A stretch of DNA of 64,000 nt, from the NCBI GenBank assembly GCA_900542495.1, contig UQNW01000008.1, positions 59,592 through 123,591 on the forward strand, given 5' to 3'. The DNA is from an uncultured Roseburia sp. (GTDB lineage Bacteria; Bacillota; Clostridia; Lachnospirales; Lachnospiraceae). Below, piece after piece: positions 57,229 through 64,000 of this stretch (the first letter of the stretch is position 1; every line of letters starts with the position of its first letter). A model generated the notes under the pieces. That model was not told where the DNA came from and made no database searches. It saw nothing but the letters and a program-made list of their open reading frames with translations. Both the position numbers and the translations under genes were made by a program.

Positions 57229-58695
57229 ATGAAAGTAAATGATTTACGAACCTCGTTGGAATTGTTGAAGACTATGGAACATCAATTAGTTGAAACTGAT
57301 ATAGAAGTGGATCCAGATGCAGAACTTGCAGGCGTTTATCGGCATGTGGGAGCAGGCGGAACAGTTATGCGTCCAACAACAGTGAATGGTCCGGCAATGC
57401 TGTTTCATAATATAAAAAATCACAAAGATGCAAGTGTGCTGATTGGTTTGCTCGCCAGTCGAGAACGTGTGGCAATGCTGCTTGGTTGCAGAAAAGAAGA
57501 ACTGGGTAAGCTATTATGTGACGCAGCACAAAATCCAATTGAACCGATAGTGACAGACAAAAAGGCACCGTGTCAGGAAGTGATTCATCGAGTAACAGAT
57601 GAGGATTTTGATTTGTTTCAGTTGATTCCGGCACCAACGAATACACCTGTAGATGCAGGACCATATATTACGATGGGAATGTGTTATGCAACACATCCAG
57701 ATACAGGTTTGTCTGATGTGACGATACACAGAATGTGTATTCAGTCTAAAGATGAACTTTCAATATTCTTACAGCCGGGAAGCAGACATATAGGGGCGAT
57801 GGCGGAGAGAGCAACGGAATTGAATCAGCCACTTCCGATATCAATCTCTATTGGTGTAGATCCGGCAATTGAAGTTGGCTCCTGTTTTGAGCCACCGACA
57901 ACACCACTTGGCTTTAATGAACTGTCAATTGCAGGTGCAATCCGAAAAACACCAGTGGAACTTATACCATGTGTTTCAATTAAAGAGAATGCGATCGCAA
58001 ATGCAGAGTATGTGATTGAAGGAGAGATACAGCCGGGAGTTAAAGTAGTAGAAGATCAGAATACAAATACCGGATATGCGATGCCAGAGTTCCCAGGATA
58101 TAATGGTGCAGCAAGCCATGAATGCTGGTTGATAAAAGTCAAAGCAGTGACACATAGAGAGAACCCAATTATGCAGACAGTCATCGGTCCAAGTGAGGAA
58201 CATGTGAATCTTGCCGGAATTCCAACGGAAGCAAGTATTTATAATATGATTAATAAAGCACTGCCGGGAAAAGTGACCAATGTCTATGCACATCCGTCGG
58301 GAGGCGGAAAGTATATGGCAATTCTGCAATGCAGAAAGACAGTGCACACTGATGAGGGAAAACAGAGACAGGCAGCACTTCTGGCGTTCAGTGCGTTCCC
58401 GGAGTTAAAGCATGTGATTCTGGTAGACGAAGATGTCGATATCTTTGACACGAGAGATGTATTATGGGCAATGAATACAAGATTTCAGGGAGACCGGGAT
58501 ATCATTACTATTCCAGGGGTGCGATGTCATCCACTTGATCCTAGTTCAGATCCTTTATATAGTCCGAACATCTGGGACAAAGGTATTAGCTGTAAGACAA
58601 TATTTGACTGCACCATTCCATTTGCATTAAAAGATAAATTTGTTCGGGCTAAATTTATGGATGTAGACAAAGAAAAATGGAAGGAATTTATCTAA
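57229..58695 (+). CDS. lpdC: UbiD-family decarboxylase, probable gallate decarboxylase (LpdC-like)
   Basis: Prenylated-FMN decarboxylase, probably converting gallate (and perhaps protocatechuate) to pyrogallol and CO2. 488 residues, matching LpdC of Lactiplantibacillus plantarum. Seen: SDVTIHRMCIQ and ANAEYVIEGEIQPG, the prFMN/metal region with the catalytic Glu-Arg-Glu residues, and the C-terminal RCHPLDPSSDPLYSP. Substrate is inferred from the tannase in the same locus. The ATG at 57229 has AAGGAG 13 bases upstream; earlier in-frame ATGs (57175, 57202) overlap the promoter. Confidence 0.85.
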   Translation: MKVNDLRTSLELLKTMEHQLVETDIEVDPDAELAGVYRHVGAGGTVMRPTTVNGPAMLFHNIKNHKDASVLIGLLASRERVAMLLGCRKEELGKLLCDAAQNPIEPIVTDKKAPCQEVIHRVTDEDFDLFQLIPAPTNTPVDAGPYITMGMCYATHPDTGLSDVTIHRMCIQSKDELSIFLQPGSRHIGAMAERATELNQPLPISISIGVDPAIEVGSCFEPPTTPLGFNELSIAGAIRKTPVELIPCVSIKENAIANAEYVIEGEIQPGVKVVEDQNTNTGYAMPEFPGYNGAASHECWLIKVKAVTHRENPIMQTVIGPSEEHVNLAGIPTEASIYNMINKALPGKVTNVYAHPSGGGKYMAILQCRKTVHTDEGKQRQAALLAFSAFPELKHVILVDEDVDIFDTRDVLWAMNTRFQGDRDIITIPGVRCHPLDPSSDPLYSPNIWDKGISCKTIFDCTIPFALKDKFVRAKFMDVDKEKWKEFI

Positions 58696-58704
58696 AGGAA
58701 AAGT

Positions 58705-59265
58705 ATGAGAAGAATATTGGTAGGAGTCAGTGGGGCATCAGGAGCCCCCATTGCAATTGGGTTATTACAACGATTAAAAGAAATTCAAGACGTAGAGACG
58801 CATCTTGTCATGACATATGGTGCAGAACTTACCATTGAGCAGGAAAGCGGATATACCGTCGATCAGGTAAAAAAATTGGCAGATGTTGTATATGAAAATG
58901 AGGCAATTGGAGACAAGCCAGCTTCCGGAAGTTTTTCTATGGATGCGATGATCATTGTACCATGTTCGATGAAGACAGCAGCAGGAATTGCATGCGGCTA
59001 CAGTGATAATCTGTTATTGCGTGCAGCGGATGTCATGATAAAGGAAGCACGTCCGCTTATTCTTGTCGCGAGGGAGTCACCATTAAGTCCGATTCATCTG
59101 CGCAATCTTCAGGAACTGAGTGCAATCGGTGTGCAGATCGTTCCGCCAATGGTCAGTTATTATCAGGGTTTTTCAAGTATTGAGGAATGGACAAATAATT
59201 TTGTGGAACGCCTCTTGGGAAAACTAGGTTTAAGTAATCATATGCAGACATGGAAAGGTTTGTAA
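58705..59265 (+). CDS. lpdB: UbiX-type flavin prenyltransferase (LpdB-like)
   Basis: Makes prenylated FMN, the cofactor of the upstream decarboxylase. 186 residues: VGVSGASGAPIAIGLL at the N-terminus, IIVPCSMKTAAGIACGYSDN, and RESPLSPIHLRNL with the conserved Arg. 9 bp after the decarboxylase and overlapping the next gene by 16 bases. Size agrees with LpdB/UbiX. Confidence 0.93.
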   Translation: MRRILVGVSGASGAPIAIGLLQRLKEIQDVETHLVMTYGAELTIEQESGYTVDQVKKLADVVYENEAIGDKPASGSFSMDAMIIVPCSMKTAAGIACGYSDNLLLRAADVMIKEARPLILVARESPLSPIHLRNLQELSAIGVQIVPPMVSYYQGFSSIEEWTNNFVERLLGKLGLSNHMQTWKGL

Positions 59266-59615
59266 AAGTGGTAGAAAGAATTGAAAAGAATGTAAAGATT
59301 TTGGGAAAAGCGGTCTATATTTCCCTAAGCAGGACAGATTGTGGAATTAACGTTTTTATTACAGGCGGTGATCAGACACATATCGGGGCAGTCACTATAG
59401 TTGATCAACAGGCGGACATGTGGAACAGATGTTTCGAAGGACATAAGGATGATTATATAAGTAAGGAATGGGCGGTTGCATTGCAGAAAAAATACGGGGT
59501 TCCGGCTGTAGTATCGGTTGGAATTCATTATGATCAAATTGATCAATCTGGAATCAACTGTATTGTAGATGTGATGCGGAAACAATTAAGCGAAATATTA
59601 GATGTTAAAAAATAG
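59250..59615 (+). CDS. lpdD: LpdD-like protein of the gallate decarboxylase operon
   Basis: 121 residues. Seen: SLSRTDCGINVFITGGDQTH, IGAVTIVD and YGVPAVVSVGIHYD. Small proteins of this kind (LpdD, proposed prenylated-flavin chaperone; YclD/VdcD relatives) accompany non-oxidative aromatic decarboxylases. It overlaps the UbiX gene by 16 bases; a GTG at 59268 is an alternative start. Role inferred from operon and size. Confidence 0.78.
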   Translation: MERFVKVVERIEKNVKILGKAVYISLSRTDCGINVFITGGDQTHIGAVTIVDQQADMWNRCFEGHKDDYISKEWAVALQKKYGVPAVVSVGIHYDQIDQSGINCIVDVMRKQLSEILDVKK

Positions 59616-59618
59616 AAC

Positions 59619-59654
59619 GAAAGGGCAATGGAAAAAATGTGCCATTGCCCTTTC
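59619..59654. terminator. Bidirectional terminator between lpdD and the LysR gene
   Basis: GAAAGGGCAATGG pairs perfectly with CCATTGCCCTTTC (13 bp), lying between convergent genes. Confidence 0.88.
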
Positions 59655-59657
59655 ATT

Positions 59658-60581
59658 CTATTTAAATAAATTATCATTACAAAGTTGTATAAAAAGTTGT
59701 GCGTTTTTAGAAAGAGCTTTATCATTCCGATAACAAATGGATATCTGAGAGGATATCACAGGGGTAACTGGGACAATGCACCATGGTGCATCAGTGTGCT
59801 TAGGACCGTTTTTGGGTAGTTGCAGATGCGCATCCATGAGGAGTGCAACACAATTCTGGTTGGTTACCATATCTAAAATAGAGTCTATGCGGTGACTTGT
59901 AAATACAATATTTGGTATGAAGTTTGCATTCTGGCACGCTGTCATGGAGATTTGATACATAAGGGAGCCTTCTTTGATAAAGCAAAATCGCTCATCCTTC
60001 AGTTGTTGGAGGGTAACCTGATCTGCATGAGCCAGTGGATGATAGTTTGGAAGGAGTGCTACCAGATGATCTTTTATATAAGGAATTCTTGTGACATTAG
60101 TGTCACTCAGAAAATTTTTCTCAAAAGCAGCCTTATCTTCTCGTTGGAAAATTACTTCACAGCTTTCGTTTTCCAGATAATGCATTAAATGAACTGGATC
60201 GTCCTCAGTAATCCGGATGGTTGCATCTGGATACATTGTCTGAAATTGCGAAAGCAATTGGGTAATATGGTACTGAGGCATGGAAGGAAGGGCGCCAATT
60301 GTAAGAAGTCCGTTTTCAATATTACGCATTCTTTGGAGCGTTGAAATAGCCTCGAATTCAAAGTGGGTAATAGATTTTGCATATGGTAGAAAAGCCTGCC
60401 CATATCTGGTAAGTTCAACTCTTCGCGTTGTCCTTAAGAACAGGTCAATGCCAAGATCAGTTTCCAGATTTTTTATATGTTTGGAAAGAGTTGATTGATT
60501 CATATATAATCGTTCAGAGGCTTCCCAGAAATTTTTAGTTTCTGCAAGAACAACAAACTCTTTTAAATAATCCGTATTCAC
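59658..60581 (-). CDS. LysR-family regulator of the tannin locus (TanR-like)
   Basis: 307 residues from the GTG at 60581, which has AAAGGAGG 7 bases upstream on the minus strand. N-terminal helix-turn-helix (VVLAETKNFWEASERLYMNQ, then STLSKHIKNLE), C-terminal two-lobed effector domain (GALPSMPQYHITQLLSQF, LVALLPNYHPLA). Divergent from the transporter-tannase operon and convergent with the decarboxylase operon; two matching dyads suggest that it activates both. The inducer is probably gallate or a gallate ester (inferred from locus). Confidence 0.9.
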   Translation of the reverse strand: MNTDYLKEFVVLAETKNFWEASERLYMNQSTLSKHIKNLETDLGIDLFLRTTRRVELTRYGQAFLPYAKSITHFEFEAISTLQRMRNIENGLLTIGALPSMPQYHITQLLSQFQTMYPDATIRITEDDPVHLMHYLENESCEVIFQREDKAAFEKNFLSDTNVTRIPYIKDHLVALLPNYHPLAHADQVTLQQLKDERFCFIKEGSLMYQISMTACQNANFIPNIVFTSHRIDSILDMVTNQNCVALLMDAHLQLPKNGPKHTDAPWCIVPVTPVISSQISICYRNDKALSKNAQLFIQLCNDNLFK

Positions 60582-60596
60582 AGCACGACCTCCTTT

Positions 60597-60615
60597 TAAG
60601 TCAGATTCTGACTTA
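60597..60615. promoter_or_regulatory. Perfect LysR-type dyad between regulator and transporter
   Basis: TAAGTCAGA-T-TCTGACTTA, a perfect 9-1-9 palindrome. Its centre is about 63 bp upstream of the expected transporter transcription start and 16 bp from the LysR start codon, so it may serve activation and autorepression. Confidence 0.75.
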
Positions 60616-60633
60616 ATTCTAGTGGAAGTTGAA

Positions 60634-60662
60634 TTGCTTGTCAATGAAACAAAAAATATAAT
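60634..60662 (+). promoter_or_regulatory. Promoter of the transporter-tannase operon
   Basis: TTGCTT (60634-60639), 17 bp, TATAAT (60657-60662). Confidence 0.7.
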
Positions 60663-60706
60663 GTAGTTATCAAATAAATCAACAAGATTTTGGGAGGTAT
60701 CATGTT

Positions 60707-62020
60707 ATGAGTAAAAAAAAGGTGCCACTTACAAATAAAGTGGCGTATGGAATCGGAACAGGCGGTGGATGTATATTCAATCAGATTGCAGCTGCATTTT
60801 TGCTGAATTATTATACAGACACAGCACTTATTAGTGCAGGAGCAATTGCTACAATGTTTCTGGTATGTCGTGTTTTTGATGGTATTACCGATTTGATTAT
60901 GGGTGGAATTGTTGATAAGACATCAAGCAGGTTAGGAAAAGCAAGACCATGGCTGATTGCTTCAGCACCGCTCACTTTACTGGGAATAGTTCTTCTCATG
61001 AATGTTCCAATGGGATTGGGTGAAAGTGGAAAACTGGCATATGCATACATAACATATATTTTTATGAGCTGTATCGTATATACGATTTATGGCATTTCAA
61101 ATACAGCATTATTGCCATTAATGACTCGCGATAAAGACGATTCCACGATGTTAGCAACTTTTTCTGCTTTAGGAAATAATATTATTGGATTAATAGCAGG
61201 TTCATTAATTACACCGCTTGTCATCAATTGTGGATGGAAAACATCAAGTATTATTCTGGGAGCAGCTGCATGTGTATTGATTCTGGTTTCTGCCTTATTA
61301 AACAAGGAAATGGCAAATGAACCAGGCGAAAAGGAAAGTGCAAGTATTCCAATGAGTCAGCAGCTTCCTGCAACATTAAAGAATAAATATTTCTGGTTAT
61401 TATTGTTACTTGGAGCTTTTTCTCTTATTATGAATTCAAATGCAATTGGAGCACAGATTTTCTATTGTAATATGGTACTTAATAATCCAATGTTCATGTC
61501 AGTGCTTATGACGGCAGGACAGCTTCCTGGAATTTTAATCTTGTTCTTAATGCCGGCAATCTCCAAAAAATGGAATAAGAAAACCTTCTTGCTCATAGGT
61601 GCGGTATTGATTATTGCTGGCTTTGTGATCACAGGATTTGCAGATGGAAATACGACAATGCTCATCGTTGGTACAGTCATCCGGTCTCTTGGTGTAGGTC
61701 CGATTCTTTCCGCAGTATTTGCACTTGTACCGGATGTGGTAGAATATGGAAACTGGAAATTTGGTATTAGGTCAGAAGGACTGATTTCTTCAGCACAGTC
61801 AATTGGTTCCAAAATTGGTATAGGTATTGGTAGTGCACTTACAGGCTGGATCCTTGAAATGGTAGGCTACAGCGCAACAGCTGAACCAACTGAAGCAATT
61901 ATAAATGCAGTGAAATTTGACTATACATGGATGGGAGCAATTCTGGGAGTTGTAATTCTTGTAATTGTGTTATTACTTGATGTTGAAAAATATGCAGATC
62001 AATATAATCAAAACAGGTAA
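60707..62020 (+). CDS. GPH-family (MelB-type) cation symporter
   Basis: 437 residues, twelve helices. N-terminal VPLTNKVAYGIGTGGGCIFN, the cation-site region DGITDLIMGGIVDKTSSRLG with GKARPW, and VPDVVEYGNWKFGIRSEGL in the C-half, all MelB/GPH hallmarks. Family members move glycosides or glucuronides with Na+ or H+. In the tannase operon it probably imports a galloyl glycoside or exchanges phenolics; the exact substrate is unknown. 12 bp before the tannase gene. Confidence 0.88.
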   Translation: MSKKKVPLTNKVAYGIGTGGGCIFNQIAAAFLLNYYTDTALISAGAIATMFLVCRVFDGITDLIMGGIVDKTSSRLGKARPWLIASAPLTLLGIVLLMNVPMGLGESGKLAYAYITYIFMSCIVYTIYGISNTALLPLMTRDKDDSTMLATFSALGNNIIGLIAGSLITPLVINCGWKTSSIILGAAACVLILVSALLNKEMANEPGEKESASIPMSQQLPATLKNKYFWLLLLLGAFSLIMNSNAIGAQIFYCNMVLNNPMFMSVLMTAGQLPGILILFLMPAISKKWNKKTFLLIGAVLIIAGFVITGFADGNTTMLIVGTVIRSLGVGPILSAVFALVPDVVEYGNWKFGIRSEGLISSAQSIGSKIGIGIGSALTGWILEMVGYSATAEPTEAIINAVKFDYTWMGAILGVVILVIVLLLDVEKYADQYNQNR

Positions 62021-62031
62021 AGGAGACTATA

Positions 62032-63510
62032 ATGCACGATTTAACATTTCATCCGGAAAATTATGAAATTAAAACATGTGAATTCGGAAAACGGAGAATC
62101 ACATATAGAGCATTTGAACACATTACTTATTGTGCAAATCCGGTAAGTAGTATACAGACATTGAACATTTATGTGCCGGAAAACTATTATAAGGGTGAAA
62201 CAATTAACGGATATTCTTTAAAAACAGCACCGATTTTTGCGCCAAATACAGTGGGTGGTTATATGGAAGGACCAGCAATGGAGGTCGGAATTGACAAGTT
62301 CAACCATAAACCCAATTCTGCATTTGAGGCATTGCTTCATGGGTATGTTGTAATGTGTGCGGGAGTCAGAGGACGAAACACCGGAATGAAGTCCAAAGAA
62401 TTTTTCGTGGGTGGAGCAGGAACAGACTCTGCGGCAGAGGAAGAAAGACACACAGGCCGGGCTCCGGCATTTATCGTGGACATGAAAGCAGCAATCCGTT
62501 ATATGCGGCACAATGCAGACGTGATTCCTGGAAATATGGAAAAAATCATAACGAACGGTACTTCGGCAGGTGGTGCGTTGTCAGCATTGACAGGTGCAGC
62601 AGGAGATGCAAAAGAGTATGAACCATATCTGAAGGCAATTGGTGCGGCAGAAGAACGTGATGATATTTTTGCAGCAAGCTGCTATTGCCCGATACATAAT
62701 TTAGAGCATGCAGATGCAGCCTATGAATGGCTTTTCCAGAAAGAACCGGTTTTCCATATGGCGAGATTTGAAATGAGCCCGGAAGGTCCGAAAATGGTAC
62801 CGGTTGTCGGGGAACTGACGAAGGAGCAAAAAGAGCTGTCCAAGGAACTGAAAGCGGAATTCCCGGATTATGTGAATTCACTGGAACTGAAAGACGATGA
62901 GGGTAACCTGTTAACGCTGGAAGCGGATGGTGAGGGATCCTTTAAGGACTATGTGATGAGTTATGTGTTAGCTTCCGCCACAAAGGAGAAACAGACACAT
63001 GATTCCCAGAACAGACTGAAAGACCTTGCTGTTTCCGGAAGTGGAATTGAAGATCAGGATTACATTATTTTCGAAGGCGATCAGGCAAAGAAATTAGATG
63101 TGGACGCCTATGTTGCGAAAATTACACGAATGAAACCGACACCTGCTTTTGATGCTCTGACACTTGATAGTCCGGAGAATGAAGAATTTGGGGATGAACA
63201 GGTAATGGCAAGACATTTTACGGATTTCTCCCTTCATCATTCCAAGGCAGGCGGAGAAAAAGCAGATGAGCAGATGATTAAGCTGATGAATCCGACGGAA
63301 TTTATCGGAGAATGTCAGACAGCGAAGCACTGGAGAATCCGGCACGGAGCTTTTGACAGGGATACATCGATTGCAATTCCGGTAATCCTTGCAACTTTAT
63401 TAAAGAATAAAGGGTACGAAGTAGATTTTGCTTTACCTTGGGGTTTGCCTCACAGCGGGGATTATGATTACGAAGAGTTGTTTGCATGGATTGACCAATT
63501 GGAAGAATAA
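62032..63510 (+). CDS. tanB: Tannase (tannin acyl hydrolase), bacterial TanB type
   Basis: Alpha/beta hydrolase that cleaves galloyl esters to gallate. 492 residues, no signal peptide, so cytoplasmic. Nucleophile Ser178 in NGTSAGGALS; Asp442 in RHGAFDRDTS and His474 in PWGLPHSGDY complete a triad with the same 32-residue Asp-His spacing as in L. plantarum TanLp1 (Ser163, Asp419, His451, from memory). The lid between about 200 and 400 fits bacterial tannases. Product gallate feeds the decarboxylase encoded 3.5 kb upstream. Confidence 0.88.
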   Translation: MHDLTFHPENYEIKTCEFGKRRITYRAFEHITYCANPVSSIQTLNIYVPENYYKGETINGYSLKTAPIFAPNTVGGYMEGPAMEVGIDKFNHKPNSAFEALLHGYVVMCAGVRGRNTGMKSKEFFVGGAGTDSAAEEERHTGRAPAFIVDMKAAIRYMRHNADVIPGNMEKIITNGTSAGGALSALTGAAGDAKEYEPYLKAIGAAEERDDIFAASCYCPIHNLEHADAAYEWLFQKEPVFHMARFEMSPEGPKMVPVVGELTKEQKELSKELKAEFPDYVNSLELKDDEGNLLTLEADGEGSFKDYVMSYVLASATKEKQTHDSQNRLKDLAVSGSGIEDQDYIIFEGDQAKKLDVDAYVAKITRMKPTPAFDALTLDSPENEEFGDEQVMARHFTDFSLHHSKAGGEKADEQMIKLMNPTEFIGECQTAKHWRIRHGAFDRDTSIAIPVILATLLKNKGYEVDFALPWGLPHSGDYDYEELFAWIDQLEE

Positions 63511-63513
63511 AAT

Positions 63514-63560
63514 AAAAGGTACATTGTAAACTGATAGATAGTCTGCAATGTACCTTTTTT
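63514..63560 (+). terminator. Terminator of the transporter-tannase operon
   Basis: AAAGGTACATTG pairs with CAATGTACCTTT, then T residues. Confidence 0.9.
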
Positions 63561-63601
63561 AGTTCAAACTTACATATTTCACAAGCGTTTTTACCACGTC
63601 C

Positions 63602-63945
63602 TCAATCTGGAACGGTTTTGGCGATCTCAAAAGGAAGTGTGACAGTGAAGCAGGAACCACCGCCTTTTTCACTGGTTACAGTAATGGTTCCGTTCATCTT
63701 GTCGGCAAGTGACCGGACAGGGCTTCTTCCATACAATCAGGGCATTGCAGCGTGAGAAACTTGTTGTGGATAAGATCAATCTGTGCAACTAAGATACTGG
63801 CTTTGCCATACGTTTTATACATATCGTTAATAAGCTTGTTGCGGATGTTGATGCGCGTATTTCTCTGCGAAAGGCAGATGCCGATAGCGACAGATACCAG
63901 TACGCAGCACATTTTTGTAACAGAGATTGCGTAGGAAGAAACCAC
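63602..63945 (-). pseudogene. Broken sensor histidine kinase
   Basis: Two pieces in different frames. The 5' piece (63945-63694) has one membrane helix and SQRNTRINIRNKLINDMYKT, then KASILVAQIDLIHNKFLTLQ, as at the start of sensor proteins. The 3' piece (to 63602) reads VRSLADKMNGTITVTSEKGG then SCFTVTLPFEIAKTVPD and stop, the end of a HATPase domain. They meet near 63720; the H box and most of the ATPase domain are missing, so a deletion has destroyed the gene. Confidence 0.7.
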
Positions 63946-64000
63946 GAGACCGTTTCAAGTTTTGTGTAAACGTTAAAAACTGATATAAGATTTGTGAATA

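Noticed and set aside
62218..62511. 97-codon minus-strand frame inside the tannase gene
   Set aside because: Antisense shadow without a ribosome binding site; the plus strand has the full tannase triad.

Overview
The window looks like chromosome of a gut clostridium of the family Lachnospiraceae (Roseburia/Agathobacter-like). Reasons: moderately low GC, strong AGGAGG-type ribosome binding sites with frequent GTG/TTG starts, housekeeping blocks in Firmicutes order (DUF951-rpsF-ssb-rpsR; gdpP-rplI-dnaB; sua5-ywlE-upp-comEB-atp), a Na+-type ATP synthase c subunit, an NADP-type gdhA, and relics of spore maturation genes. The genus is an inference.

Layout. 1-2360: end of a fatty acid synthesis operon (accA, fabH, a FabT-like MarR regulator). 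2570-4150: gdhA with its own promoter and terminator. 4200-5670: accessory scar downstream of gdhA with a type I toxin-antitoxin module (31-codon holin-like toxin plus a convergent antisense promoter), three copies of a 20-21 bp repeat, a duplicated gdhA 3' tail and an integrase remnant. 5848-10612: ECF sigma factor / membrane protein / ABC transporter operon, an N-terminally damaged VanY-type carboxypeptidase, a broken response regulator, mobile-element-like small genes and a four-copy 23 bp tandem repeat. 10700-13900: gamma-carbonic anhydrase-like protein, MarR-TauE pair, CBS and HAD proteins. 14000-20800: flotillin, then a two-component system with an ABC transporter of the peptide-antibiotic resistance type. 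21000-28700: DUF885 lipoprotein, large secreted protein, and spmA/spmB split by a REC-GGDEF-EAL protein. 28761-31200: tRNA-fMet, sirtuin, DUF951, rpsF-ssb-rpsR. 31291-38350: MATE pump, lipoprotein, gdpP-rplI-dnaB, MerR-like protein. 38381-39825 (minus strand): a 56-residue ferredoxin and galM. 40036-49920: sua5, a Cys-less YwlE-like protein, upp, dCMP deaminase and the complete F1Fo operon.

50630-54860 is an AT-rich island: a three-gene operon (winged-helix/nuclease-like protein, soluble Hanks kinase, unrecognised 403-residue protein), a frameshifted signal peptidase I and the tail of a repeat-rich surface protein. It is the best candidate here for an undescribed system. 54978-56940 has a YitT protein and an XRE/membrane protein pair.

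57125-63560 is a coherent tannin-degradation locus: gallate decarboxylase (UbiD type), its UbiX-type flavin prenyltransferase, an LpdD-like protein, a divergent LysR regulator, a GPH-family transporter and a tannase with its triad visible. Two matching 19 bp dyads, one near -64 of each operon promoter, suggest the LysR protein controls both arms. The window closes with a broken sensor kinase on the minus strand.
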